A DNA stretch of 39,008 nt from a bacterium (lineage in GTDB: Bacteria; Patescibacteria; JAEDAM01; Absconditabacterales; Absconditicoccaceae). The notes below the pieces were generated by a model that saw nothing but the letters and a program-made list of their open reading frames with translations, did no database searches and had not been told where the DNA came from. The translations under genes and the position numbers were made by a program. Location of the stretch: contig JAUMYK010000009.1 in assembly GCA_030528665.1 (NCBI GenBank), positions 1,757-40,764 on the forward strand, given 5' to 3'. Below, piece by piece: positions 18,801 through 31,225 of the stretch (position 1 is its first letter; every line of letters starts with the position of its first letter).

Positions 18801-21800
18801 CAAAGAATACTTCAGATGAAGGATAATATCCTTCTCGCTTTTAACGAACTCACAACCTGTAATGCACATCATACTACCCTAGGGGAATATCTCAATATTA
18901 ACGATGATAACAAACTTATTGGTGCAAAAGAAATCAAAACGAGCTGTCAAGATGATAATGACAGCAGTAGCTGATCTTGAAATGATAAAACCCTTTTTGC
19001 TGAAATGAGGGAAAGTCTGAAAGAATCCAAACAAAGCTTTCAAAAACTTTTTTATGCTGATAGTAATAACCCACAAATCACAATACCAGGAATGAGCATC
19101 CTAACCCCTGATAGACCTATTGACTCTCCAAGATATATCAGCTTCCAAGGAATTAATCACAATGAGATCAAACTCATCTATCCCAACCTCTTCAAAGTAG
19201 AAGCCTTTCATCACCACAACAATCTCCTCAAACTCAAAACTCCACAAGAACTCAAACAAGCACTCAAAACCTACTTTGAAAACAAGGTAAGGGAATACAA
19301 CACCCTCCTCAGCCAAGAACGCGAAGCCGCCATCAAACATAACCTCATTAACTCTCCACACTATCACTACCTCTATCAAGTCAATCCTCTAGCCACTCCT
19401 ACTTTAGAAAAAACAATCCGCCCATATCAGCTCTTTACCTACGAAGAATTCCTCCAAGCTATCGGAGGCGAAGCAGTACTCAATACCCTCGCAGAACTGC
19501 TCTACTACCAAAATATCGGAATCTCCCATAGACCACTCAGTGATGACATCGCACAAGACATCAAATTCAGTCAAGAACATTTTGACATCAATAAAAAGAT
19601 CGATTATATCCTCAGTCAATATCTTACCGAACAAAATGATCAAAAACTAACAGACAATAATACTATTGCTCCTCTCATCCTACCAAAATATAGCAGTCAA
19701 GGATACGAAGTCGGTTTTATAAATTCTAGTGATAACGATTATATAGCAAACGCTACAAAAAATGCTTCAAGCTCCAATATTTTTGCCTGAGCAAACACAT
19801 TACGCCAAAATTCTACATCAAGCTGATGAACAGAACAAGCAATACTCATTGACCAACAAACAGAAAAAGAATGCTGATTTAGTTACAATGAAGCACTCCT
19901 TTTGGTGGACATCAAAACTCGAAGTTCACCTTGGTTGGAAGGGTTTCAATGCCGATTGAAAGAAGTGGGTAAAAAACCACTTAAGCTTGATATTAGCCGA
20001 AACAATGAAATTGTAAAAGATTTGAAAGAACATGTACTCGGAGACAAAATACTCAAAGCTTTCAAAAAACAAACTACTCCTGAGGAATCTGTTAAAACCC
20101 TCGATACTCCAGAAAAAATCGCTGGAACGGTACTAGAAAATATTGAGATCACTACTGCAAAAAATAGAATCCCTCTCTGAGAGTCAGCCTTCTTAACTTT
20201 TTCTACGAGTGACCCTCTACTCCAAAAACAAACACTCCAGCTTACACTCAGCACACAAGGACAAAACTGTATCAAACGAGGAGAACAAAACACCTGTACC
20301 TCTACAATCACTACTACTATCAACCTCAAACAAGCACAACAAATCCTATTTGGGCTTGGCAAAACCACTACAGGACTATTTATCCTTAATGCAAAACTCT
20401 GTGATGCATCAAAAAGCCAATGTGGAAACAAAAATTTTACCTATGTGGTCACACCAGGCGCGATCAATACACTCAAAATCGACCTCGGAGAACAGGCAGA
20501 CTTCCCTGCTGGAGCATTCATTCCTTTGCAAGTAAATGCCTTTGATTCCTATCAAAATCCAATATCAAGAAGCTTTGATCCCTATCTCTTGAGTGCCGAT
20601 AAATGAGGATTCATCATCGGAGGTATCCCTCAAAAAACGATTGAAATCTCAGACTTTGAATACGATCCTATCCTCTACAAATCAGACAGCACCAGCAAAG
20701 GAGCCGTACATTTTACTATCAGGAAAAAATCTGATCCAAACGAAAAAATTCTTGCCAAAAATCAAGCCCAAATCTTTCCTGCAATCCTTGAAATCAATCA
20801 TAAGGGCAACAAAAGCAAACAAATTACCTATCAGCTCAATACCCTCCCACTCCTCATCAAAAACAAAGATGCTAACGATAAAATCAATGAAAACAAAATC
20901 ATCAAACTCGACCTCACCCTCAAAACCCCACAACAGCAACTCCTCCCAATCACGACCAAAGCCAGCATCAATATCGCCAATCAAAAAGTCAAAAGCTACC
21001 TCCTCAAACAAGATGAAAAAGACTGAACACCGATCTTGCAATCCACCTCTTCAGTCATTTTCAACGAAGGAAAAGCACAGCTCTACCTCCTACCAAACAC
21101 CCAAGCTGGAGAGGAACTCATCAGTATTCTCATCCCTGGACTCCCACCAGAAACCATCAAAATACACCTAACTGCTTGAGAACCAGCAATTCTTGACATC
21201 CTCCCAGAGAAAACAATCCTTCCAGCAGGGGCTACCCTCCAAGGGAAACTCAAACTCACTGACCTACGAAACAATCCAATCCTTACCCCATCAACGATTA
21301 AACGAACTACCACAAGCTCTTCACAGACTACTACACAACATCTGCATACTAAAAATGGAGAAGTTCAGTTTTCATATACCGTATGAGCTGAGGATACCAG
21401 CCTCTTACTCAATGCCAAGCTTGAAAGCAAAAAACTTGAAACCAGCGTCAATATCCAAGTCCAAAAACAATTTTTGGAAAACGCTATAAAAAACTGACTC
21501 AATATCATGTATCTCAATCTTTTTGGTAGCGACCGAGGAAACCAATGGGGCTACCTCTCAGAAAAAAAATCCTTTGGAGAAAATATCATCACAAAATCAA
21601 GCAAAACCCTTGCCATTACCACCCAAAGCATTGACCTCAAAAAGATCAAAAAAACTGCACTTCTTCTAGGAAATCAGGGAAGATTTCTGAATAATGAAAA
21701 TTTTGAACTGAGTGCTAACCTTAGCAATAAACTCCTCAACATCACAATCCCAAATATCGGAACCATAAAAATCCTCGACCCTATCCAACACATCCAAATT

Positions 21801-24800
21801 GCAAATAGCGACATCGCCCTCTCTCAAGCCTTAACCAAAAAAGAAAATACCCTGATCCTCTATAATCTCAATCCATCTTATCGCTATCAACAAGGCAAAC
21901 TCCGAGACCAAAACCAAAAAGAACTCTGATCTCGACATCAAGGACTCCTCCTCAAATCCAGTAGAGAAAGTAAATTTGGACTCCCTATCCGAGAACTCCA
22001 CTTCAATGGAGAAGCTATCGCCTCAGCTCTCCTTCCACAAATCAACTATGCACAAAGCAGTGCATCAATTCTACATCCTCAGTATAGCTTTGATAGGGCA
22101 TTTGATCAAGGAAGTACCAATAAAATAGCCACAGCCCTTTTTCACAATAGCTCCTCACTCCAAGAAAATTATCAAGGCTATGATTCTATCCATAGCAGTG
22201 ACCAACGAGAAAAATATATCTGATTTAGAGCTGATTTCAAAAACATTAGTTCCTTTGCTGCAGGGAAAACCGTAGGTGAAGCAACTATTCCTTTTGGATC
22301 AGAATTTTTGATCAATCTCGGAGACCCACTTATCCAGAGAATTGAAAAAAATAAAAATATTGAAAATTCTGATTACAACTGAGGAATCGAAAAAGTTATC
22401 TATAGCGATACTAAGAGTAGCATCCAAAAAGTCATTGACATCGACTACAATAATGATGGTCTCAAAGACCTCCTTGTGATCTACGCAGATGGTACTATCA
22501 AACTTCAAAAACAATACCAAGACAAAAATTTCAAAAATATGGAAACCCTTCTCCTTAGTGCAGAACAAATCCAAGAAGTATTTGTCGGAGATATTGATGG
22601 CAATCACTACCAAGACATCTTGATCAAAAATACCAAACACCAGCTCAGAGCCTATCTCAATGATGGAGGTAAATTTGATGTTGATGGAAGAATCGCCTGT
22701 CTCAATACCAATGTAGCTCAGGGAAAAATTTCTGAGACACCACAGCTCCTCTCTGGAGTCAATCAGCTTTTTATCCAAGATATGGATCAAGATAATACCC
22801 TGGATATTGTTACCTTTGATAAAATGGGTGACATCAAAATCTTTTATGGAAAAGGAAACAAAGATCAACATAGCTACCTAAGCACCAACCCATTCCACTG
22901 TGATAATCAGCGATATATCAGACAAAACAAACAAACTAAACTTGTCCAAAATATCGGGATTCAGCTCAATAACAAAGCAGTCAAAGACCAAAGTCTGGTG
23001 CGTCTACCAGGACTCAAACTCCCAACAGATGAACAACTCACTGCAGAAGCAAGCAAACAATCTACCGCATCAGTACTGGATACACTTCCTGCCTCTATCA
23101 AAAACCAACTTAACAAGGCAGAATCTGGAGCCTCTGATATTGATACCGATGCACTTTGAAAACTAGGTCAACACCTCGATACCACAGAGGCAACACTCAC
23201 AACTATCAATCTCTTTGAAAAATACTTAGAAAACCCTTTCAAAGATGTTGATCTCTTTGATGATAAACTCCCCAAATCAGAGCAAGCCTTTATCCCAATC
23301 AAATCCCTCTCTACACAAGATAACGATAAGCTTATCGCATATAAAACCTATACTGACCTCAATCAAGGCACCCTCCTCAACAACGAAGCAGTCAAAATCA
23401 CCGTTACCCTCCAGGCAAACGATACTGTCAATGGAGCAATGTTTTTTGATACCGTTGAAGGTCCTTGGAATCTTGCCTTTGATCATCAACACCAGCCTCA
23501 GCACTTCAAATTTGAGCAGGGACATGCTCAGATCAATCCGAGCTTACACAACTATCCTTATTACCTCTCCAATATCAATCTCAAAAAAGGAGAAAAACTG
23601 ATCCGAAGCTACCAGGTAAACTACAGTGATCAAGGAAACAGCTATACCATAGCCATTGATGACATCAACATCAAAGATTTTGAACATCTCCCAAATATCG
23701 CAAAAACAGTTCCAAAAGACTGATACCTCAAAGATACACTCCCAGATATCGTACTCAGACCTGTAGATGGCTGTGTCAAACAACAGGCAATCCTCTTCAA
23801 TAATCAATCCTCTTCTAAAAGAAACTACAGCTCAAAAACGATCAATCTCCAAGAACTCGCTGATGCCTATGCAAAAGCTATTGCAGATGCTCAAAAAGCC
23901 AGAGAAAAAGAGCTTCAAGATCAAATCAAAAAAGCACAAGATGCTAAAGCAGTAGAAGAACTCCCAGGTCTCTCAGATATTGGAGAATCTTATCCGACAG
24001 AAGACCTCGGAGCCGCAATCTGGGAACAGATCAAAAATGGGGAACCTATCACAATGAACTTAAAACTCTGATCACTTATCAAAGGGTTTGACGAAATTGA
24101 ACAAAAAATTCAACAATTTGCTGATATGGCGTGTAATGGCTTTTCATTTGGAGCTGGAGGAGGTAAAGCCAACTGTCAAGGCTTACCAATCCCTTTCAAT
24201 CAAGCTTTCCTCGCACCAGGGAACTACCATATTATGGGATGTATCCCACTCGAACCTCTTACTAGAACCTTAGGAAGGGGACTTCCAGTCTTCCATTTTC
24301 CTGGCACCCTTCATACCCCTTTTGGACCTATTCCGATTCCACGATGACAATCTGGACCTGGAGATAGCTTTCTCCGAGTCTCTGGAGGAACGTATCCATC
24401 TATGATCAGAATCTATGCCGCACCTACACTCACAGGACAACTAGGAATCGCAATCTGCTGATGACCACATGCAATAGGAAAAAATCTTCCTTCTCCTCTT
24501 GCAGATATGGGAGGAAATTGTATTGTTACTTCCATCGCACCAAAATGCTGATGAGGAGGCTGAGATGACTCAAGTGATGATCATAGCACAGAGAACCACT
24601 ACCAAAGCTGGGTAGATAGTTATGGAAAAAGCAATACCTGTACTGGAGATCCAAGTAATTCTCCATTCCTGATCAGTGCTGGAACTACTTCTCCTTCTGA
24701 CAGCCCAAATCAGCTTTCAAATACTTTCCTTGGAGGAAGTATCATCATTGACCAAAGCCCAAGTATAGAGATGACAAGCGATGCTATAGGTCTCTTTATC

Positions 24801-27800
24801 CAGGGGGAAAGAATCGAAGGAGTCAAAGACCTCAAAAACAAAATCCTCGGAGGCAATCAAAAAGGAATCCAAAAAATCTTGATGGGCTTTTTGATCAAGC
24901 AAGTTGAGTATATCAAAAATAATCTCCTCCGCTGGCGTATCGATATTTACCTCCCAGATTTTAGTCAACTCCTCCAAGATACCCAAAGCATTTGAGAAGC
25001 AGTAGAAAAATTTACAGACAGCTGAACGGGAAACAAATCTCTCCTTCCTGCAAACCTACCAAAAGAAGTCAAAAAGCTTATCAAAAACAAAGAAATCTTC
25101 AGCAAAGAGGGGATCAAAAAACTGAATCTCGCAGGTGGAGATAATCCTTTTGAACAACTCAAAGAACTCTTCAATCAAACCAAACTCGTCAATATCTCTA
25201 CCCAAAATGTAAATATCAAAATCCCTCGAATCTACCACGAAGATATCGAAGCTTACAGCAACTACCTCAGATGACGAGCCGATCTTCAAAAAAATACCCT
25301 CAATAGCCGAAGTCAGCGTGTGCAATCCATTATCCTCTCCTGTCCAAAAGAACTTCCACCACTTTCCAAAAACACAGATACTTCAGAGGGACAAAAAGCA
25401 TTTAAAAACAAACAAGCTGAATGCCAAAACGCTGAACACCTTATGAACAAAATTACCCTCCTTACCAACAAACTCTTCAAACTCAACGACCAAATCTTCC
25501 AAAACATTGAAGTCCTCGAACAATACAAACAATTCCCACTTGAGCTATATGATTGGATACACGCCTCCGACAGATATATCGCTGAAATCTCAGGTGTCCT
25601 CAATAGCTTCTTTGGCTATCTCAATTATTGGATGGACATCAATGCCAAAAGATTCTCGCAATATATTGATGTCTTTGTGACTATTTTAGCAGTTATCAAA
25701 AGCTACCAAGTCATTATTGATTTCTCCACCAATTGGACAAGCAAATGCTCAAATTGTACCAAAGATACCTATGATCAATACGCTTGTAAACTGAGCTTTC
25801 TCTGTGATGGTATCCCACTGGATCCCCTTCCAATCCCAAATATCAAAATTCCAAATCTCCTCATCGACCTCTCTCATATTGATCTTGGACTAGATATTGT
25901 TTTGCCACACTTTACTTTTGTACCAGAGAGTATCCATCTCCCTAGACTTCCAAACCTCCCTCTCCCACCAAATCTTGGACTCAGTTTGGACTTCAATTTT
26001 GATATTGGAGATATTCCAATCCTTCCAGCACCACCTACACTCCCAGATCTCCCATCCTTCCTTCCACATGTCAAAATGCAACTTCCAATCCTCCCACCAG
26101 CACCTAAAATTCCTGCCCTTCCAGACAAACTCAGCTCGATTCTCAAGATTGCAGAAGACCTAGGAAAAATTTTATGTATCATAAAGTCTGGAATCTGACT
26201 GGTAGGAGAAAACTCAGTAAAAGCCAGAATCGAACAAATGACTCAAAGAAGCTATAAAGTCCCTCGAGTTGATGAAATCAATCTCACAGACAAACTTCGA
26301 AAAACTCCATTACAAGGTATAGATTATCAGATCGATAGTTTCCTCAATCTGCAATACAATTTTGATGGCTTTTATGCCTTTATCAAATCCACTACTGATG
26401 GTATCAATAACCGAACACAGCTCATCAAAGATACAGGAAATATTATCAGCAATCATATAGAAGATGGCTATGCACACCTAGAGCAACTAGCCCAAAGTGG
26501 AGTCAATAACCTCGAAGAACAAGCACAAAACTGGATTGATAAACAAACCGACAATATCAACGAAACCATCAATAATGATAACAACAAACAAGATGCTAAC
26601 TTAGTCAAAGCTCATCTGAACAAACAACTCCAAACTGCCATCGACCAACTCCATACTCCACACGACAAAGCTCCATTTCAGCAAATTCTAGCACTGACTG
26701 AGCAAAATACTCAAATCCAAGCAAATCATAGCGACTACCAACATATCCATCAGCAAGTACAAAACATCCTCAATCAACATAAATCAAATGCATCTGAACT
26801 TGCAAATCTTGTGAAAAAAGACTATGATCGCTTCCTCTTGACCTTGGATACCCACAATAACAAAGAACAATCTCCTCAACTTGCTTATACCACCTCACTC
26901 CTTACTCCAAATCCGCAAGCTGAACACCTCTTCAAAAACAATCATATCATAGATGAATATGTACAGCTCCAATCTCAACAAATCAATGGCTACCTCAACG
27001 CCCTTGAACAACACGGAGCAAAAGGACTCAATATGAGCAACTCAAGCTACCTCAAATCCAAAAACTACCTCAACACGCTGAGCCAACATATCAAACACTA
27101 CTACGCCATGAGAAGCTCAAGCTATGCAGGCTCTACCCCATTGATTACCAAAAGCGGAGTATCTAGCCACAAGCCACTCCTTACCCAAATCCCAAATACT
27201 ACTCCAAATACTACCACCACCCAGAGTGCAGATTATTCAGATTTTGTCAAAGGAGTCTTGGTTAAATCTACTGATCAAAAATCGCTCATCAATGTTGTCA
27301 ACTCAGAGTACAACTATGAAAAATACCAGCACTACTACCAACAAGATATCAATAATGACAAAAAAGCTGATCTCATTGCACGAGATGAATACAATATCTA
27401 TATCAAATACGCTGATGATGCGATCCCTACAGGAGGCTCCCATTACAAACACTACTATCAACTTACCCCTTCTCTCAAAAATAAAACAAAAAAATATGAA
27501 AAAAGCAATGGAGACCTCTTTAAACTCTATGATCATACCGCAGAAGTCAAAAACTTTGAACTTATCGGTCAGACTTTTGATGCTTTGAGCTTTGGATGGA
27601 CACATCACAATACTGCTCAGAACCACGGCTATCTCATCAAAATTAGTGACCGTATCGATAGTATGAAAGAAAAATTTGATACTGATCAGCTCCATTATGT
27701 CCTCATTCTCCCAAGATGAAGCTCCCTTACTGGGAAAACACTCCATATCGAAGAAAAAGAGCATAGCATTCAGTCGCTCCTTGATTCCCAAATCCTCTAT

Positions 27801-28979
27801 ACTGTCAAATACTACAATCCATCAAGTGAAAAACTCAGATTTGGTATCTCAGAACTCCCAAGAGCTTGGCAATACCTGCAGATCGCAAGCCTCGGCTATG
27901 CACAGGAGACCTATACTCCAAACTCTCCTCGATCCAATCAAGTTCTCGGTGGAAGACAAATTATTGCTGATACTGCACCACCACAAGCTCACATTACCCT
28001 CCTCAGAACCAAGAAAAACAGCCCTGCTGATGAGGGGAACCAACTCGAAGGATATGTAGGCAGCTACTATGATCTCCATATCGAGCGAGAAGACAATGTA
28101 CAAATGCAATACGCAGCGATCTACGAAGAGGATCAACTCCTCGCTGAACAAAAATTTGACACTGCCAAAGGTCTGATCAGACTTCCAAACCTTTTCTTTA
28201 CAGAAAAGACGGAAAAACACTATACTATCACAGCACGCGATAGCGAGTGAAATACTATCCAGGACACCATTACCCTCACAATCAAAACCCCAGGTATCCA
28301 GATCGATCTCATCGAACGCTTTACCTGACGAAAAGAAGGAATCCTGAATCCAATCCTCATTCACTCCTCTATCGAAACCGATATCGACAAGGGAGAAGTA
28401 CACTTTGAGAGATCAAGAAACGAAATCACAAAAGAAATTACCGCACTCACCTGAGGCAAAGAGACTAAATACTTTCCAGTCACTACCGATCAAACCAAAG
28501 TTATAGGTGCCTACTTTGACTATGGAGACCTCATTGGAATGTATAGCCAAGACGGCAAACTCCTCGGAACAGTAAATGCAGAAAATGGTGAAATCCTGAT
28601 CGAAAAAGCCTATACCAATCAGCTTCATCTCAGTGTGAGCTTTGAAAAACACCATCCTATCATCAAACTTATGCAAGGAAACAAAATGCTCTTTGATGTT
28701 ACCCTAAGTCCGGAAAAAATCCTTGGACTTGAAGTTAAAAAAGGAGAACTTATCCCACTCAAGGGGCAAAGCTTTGGACAATTTGATCAAGGCTATGCAC
28801 TGATGATCAATAAAAAACCGCTCCTCTATATCAGCCCAACGGGCGAACTCTCAAGCAAAGCCAATATAGAAGCGACCTACCACTTTGATAGCAAGCAAAA
28901 AGCTATCCAGTACCATATCAAAGAACACCGCTTCTGAGATGAAGTACTTACCATTACCCTCAAAACCAAAGCCCTCTAA
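15900..28979 (+). CDS. Giant secreted multidomain protein, 4,359 aa
   Basis: I read frame 15900 through every interval between UGA-delimited segments and found no TAA or TAG until 28977; 43 in-frame UGAs are Gly. ATG 15900 opens a signal peptide (MQFKKRLSLIILTIYLSSQLL, cleavage probably near VFA-SE). Domains by approximate residue: 1-840 unassigned alpha/beta; 845-980 coiled coil (EKKKTELQNQL…); 1430-1860 Ig/invasin-like beta domains (LPAGATLQGKLKLTD); 2180-2300 three FG-GAP/VCBS repeats with Ca-binding-like loops (DIDYNNDGLKDLL, GDIDGNHYQDIL, QDMDQDNTLDIV); ~2880-2895 a UGA-rich GGGGG-DDSSDD linker; 3306-3411 Pro/Leu-rich; further helical regions to ~3750; another DINNDKKADLI loop near 3815; C-terminal Ig-like domains. 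No cell-wall sorting motif. Co-directional with the next two secreted genes. An adhesin or host-contact role is inferred. Confidence 0.9.
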
Positions 28980-28999
28980 AACAAAAACTCCTCCATTTC

Positions 29000-29027
29000 T
29001 TGCAAAAAACAAAAAATCAGCTATACT
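29000..29027 (+). promoter_or_regulatory. Promoter for the secreted Cys protein and pilin-like gene
   Basis: TTGCAA (29000-29005), 16-nt spacer, TATACT (29022-29027), 25 nt before ATG 29053. It lets the two genes be expressed independently of the 13-kb gene upstream. Confidence 0.7.
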
Positions 29028-29052
29028 TTTAGCGTTTACCTCTTCATCAGCT

Positions 29053-29964
29053 ATGAAAACACTCCTGTGTCTCTTCATCATCGGACTCTCGCTCTTTGTT
29101 GGGCAATATAGCTTTGCGAGCGATTGCTCAATCCTTACCAATACCTCAATGCAAAACTATGCAAACAGCTATTTCCCCCTCCTCTATCAAAAAGACCCGC
29201 TCCTCCAGAAAAAGGTGGTTCCTGAGGCACTAATCCAAAGGGCATTGCTTAATCTCCAAGCTCATTGCTGTAGTAGTGGACTTGGAGATACTCCCAGCTG
29301 TGAACAAGACACTGCACTGCGAAACGGCAGATCCAATTACCCTCAATCCCCGTTCCTCTTTGATCATTTGATTGATGTACTTATGAGAAGGCGAAACTAT
29401 GATACCAGCTATCCAAACTTCCCTTTTGATCCACAAGCCAAAGAGCGAAAACAAAAAATAGAAAAACTGATCCTCGATGCAGAAGGTCAACTTCCAACCA
29501 CCTTTCTCGCAGACTACGATACATATCGATCTGTCCAACCTGAATATCTCCTCGCCTCTCCTAGTGAACAAGAAGGCTTTCAGCTCCTTACTACCCCAGG
29601 GGAAATTGAAAAACTCAATACCTTTCCTCAACGAAACCTCAGAACCAAATTCCTCAATACCTGCCAAATAGCAATCTATCTGAGGATGAAACTCATACCA
29701 GGTAATCCTGACCAGCCCCTCTTGACCCTCCTCCAACCCAAATGTGAAGCTCTTATCTCCAAACTCCTCAAAGAAGAAAACCAATTTTTACACAATACCA
29801 TCATCTACAAGTCCAATAAACTTATTACCAATACCCTCAAAAACTACGGTGAAATCTACTTTGGCAATAGAATCAATTCCCTCCAACTCAAAATTGATCA
29901 ACTGATGGGACAACTACAAAGTGTTGCCAAACAAGTAACCAAACTCATCCCTCAATGTAGCTAA
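29053..29964 (+). CDS. Secreted cysteine-containing protein of unknown family
   Basis: 303 aa, ATG, stop TAA, no UGA. A clear signal peptide (MKTLLCLFIIGLSLFVGQYSFA, cleavage likely before SDC, here described in part) is followed by a soluble helical protein. The mature part has seven cysteines (DCS, HCC, SCEQ, TCQ, KCE, QCS), suggesting disulfides outside the membrane. The stretch from ~60 to 200 is rich in Pro and charged residues, and the last ~60 residues are amphipathic helices (NSLQLKIDQLMGQLQSVAKQ). It lies between the giant protein and a pilin-like gene, 34 nt from the latter, so a role in the same surface structure is likely. Family not recognised; an upstream in-frame extension overlapping the giant gene was discarded because of the signal peptide and promoter. 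Confidence 0.8.
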   Translation: MKTLLCLFIIGLSLFVGQYSFASDCSILTNTSMQNYANSYFPLLYQKDPLLQKKVVPEALIQRALLNLQAHCCSSGLGDTPSCEQDTALRNGRSNYPQSPFLFDHLIDVLMRRRNYDTSYPNFPFDPQAKERKQKIEKLILDAEGQLPTTFLADYDTYRSVQPEYLLASPSEQEGFQLLTTPGEIEKLNTFPQRNLRTKFLNTCQIAIYLRMKLIPGNPDQPLLTLLQPKCEALISKLLKEENQFLHNTIIYKSNKLITNTLKNYGEIYFGNRINSLQLKIDQLMGQLQSVAKQVTKLIPQCS

Positions 29965-29998
29965 TTCCCAACGCTTCTTTTAGCTCCTATGCTCAAAT

Positions 29999-30496
29999 AT
30001 GAAAACAAGTAAAAAACTGATTTCCCTCATAGCCCTCCTCGCAATACTCCTGCCCTACTCGAATTTTGCAAGCTCCAATACGAGAAACGACCTCCATATC
30101 ATCCCTGAGATGAAGCAAGAAGAAAAAGACCAAGCTGCAAAATATGTAGAAGAGATTGGGAAAGTCGGTCAAAGTGGTACTGTCCTTGATAAATACCGTG
30201 CTACTGCTACAAAAATTGAAGAAAAAGGCGATATTGGCACCGCATTTGCTACAGGTATCTTTAGCCGAAACCTGATCATCAGCTATATTATCTATATCGT
30301 TAAATTCCTCTCACAAATCGGTCTTCTCATCTGAGGTATTATGGTACTCTATGCAGGATACCAGTTTGCAACCAATACCTTTTGAGGTGATCCAAGCAAA
30401 GCAAAACTCGCAATTATGAATGCCATCAAAGGAGTACTTGTGATTATTTTTTCGGTAGCGATCTTGAGAACTCTAACCAGTATGTTTATTACCTAA
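29999..30496 (+). CDS. VirB2/TrbC-like pilin family membrane protein
   Basis: 165 aa in code 25. An N-terminal signal peptide (KKLISLIALLAILLPYSNFAS) precedes a charged helical segment. Two membrane helices follow: one around 95-122, running into GGIMVLYAGYQFATNTFGGDPSKAK (quoted in pieces: LLIGGIMVLYAGY and TFGGDPSKAK), and one around 138-160 (AIKGVLVIIFSVAILRTL). Two helices split by a G-G-D-x-x-K-A-K loop is the pattern of TrbC/VirB2-type pilins common in CPR genomes. Both UGAs (30332, 30383) are the first Gly of GG pairs in this conserved region. Stop TAA. It could be a pilin subunit or a small channel protein; no VirB4-like ATPase is seen in the window. Confidence 0.75.
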
Positions 30497-31225
30497 AAGC
30501 TCGTGTCCAGAATAATAAGGCAGAGGGAGTCAGCGTTTTCTGTATTTTTTTGATCATTGGTAAGTTTATTCTATCACTTGTTATTCTTTATTTAATTTCC
30601 TTGTTATTATGGACTTGATCTGGAATCTCTCCTTAGTCTCGTCATTCCGGACAAAAAGCCGTCATTCCGGACTTGATCCGGAATCCTATCCACTTACTAA
30701 GATGCTGAATCAAGTTCAGCATAACAAGAAGCCGTCATTCCGGACTTGATCCGGAATCTCTAACTCCCTCCGCCTCGCTTCACTCAGCACCTCCCTCAAT
30801 GAGGGAGGACTCAGCTTGTGGGAAGATATAGCTCGTAGTTTATACTCATTAAGGGAGGATTCAGTTTATGGGATCGGATACTGAAAGTTCCCCCTCGATG
30901 AGAGGGATGTCCGTAGGACAGGGGGAGTTTTTGTCCATCTCCTCGTCATTCCGGACTTGATCCGCAATCTTGTCCGCTTGCTAAGATGCTGAATCAAGTT
31001 CCCCGCATCGGAGTACGGGACAATATCCCGCAAAAACGCTTTCTCCAGCTTTCTAATTAAGAATGCAGAATTAAGAGGTATGAATTATGTATAGCCTCTC
31101 GCTCTTCACTCCTAATTTTTAACTCTTAACTCTTTTGGAACTTGCTGGTACTGGAGCGGTTTTCTTTTTATTATGAACTTGATCGCTTTAGTCAGCTTTT
31201 TTTTACCTTTCATACAAATGCAAAG
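30497..31225. repeat. Intergenic repeat island B
   Basis: No credible gene lies in this ~730-bp stretch. It repeats the modules of islands A and C: the 25-bp ATTCCGGA/TCCGGAAT palindrome at 30661-30685, 30734-30758 and 30945-30969 (partial copies near 30611 and 30640), the CCTCCCTCAATGAGGGAGG module around 30778-30810, and the CCCCCTC…GGGGG module around 30884-30931. A CCCGCATCGG…GCGGGA-like module ending CGCTTTCTCCAG lies at about 31002-31048, and CTTGCTGGTACTGGAG near 31143. The order of modules 2 and 3 mirrors island A in reverse orientation, including a shared GATCGGA(T/C) linker. Confidence 0.75.

Noticed and set aside
20209..21489. Large open frames in the second forward frame (e.g. 20593-21171, 21193-21489)
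   Set aside because: They are shadows: the first frame continues here with clear Ig-like protein sequence once UGA is read as Gly, while these are low-complexity Ser/Lys/Pro strings.
30497..30575. Possible terminator after the pilin-like gene
   Set aside because: A T-run exists but only a four-pair CAGA/TCTG stem with a large loop precedes it.
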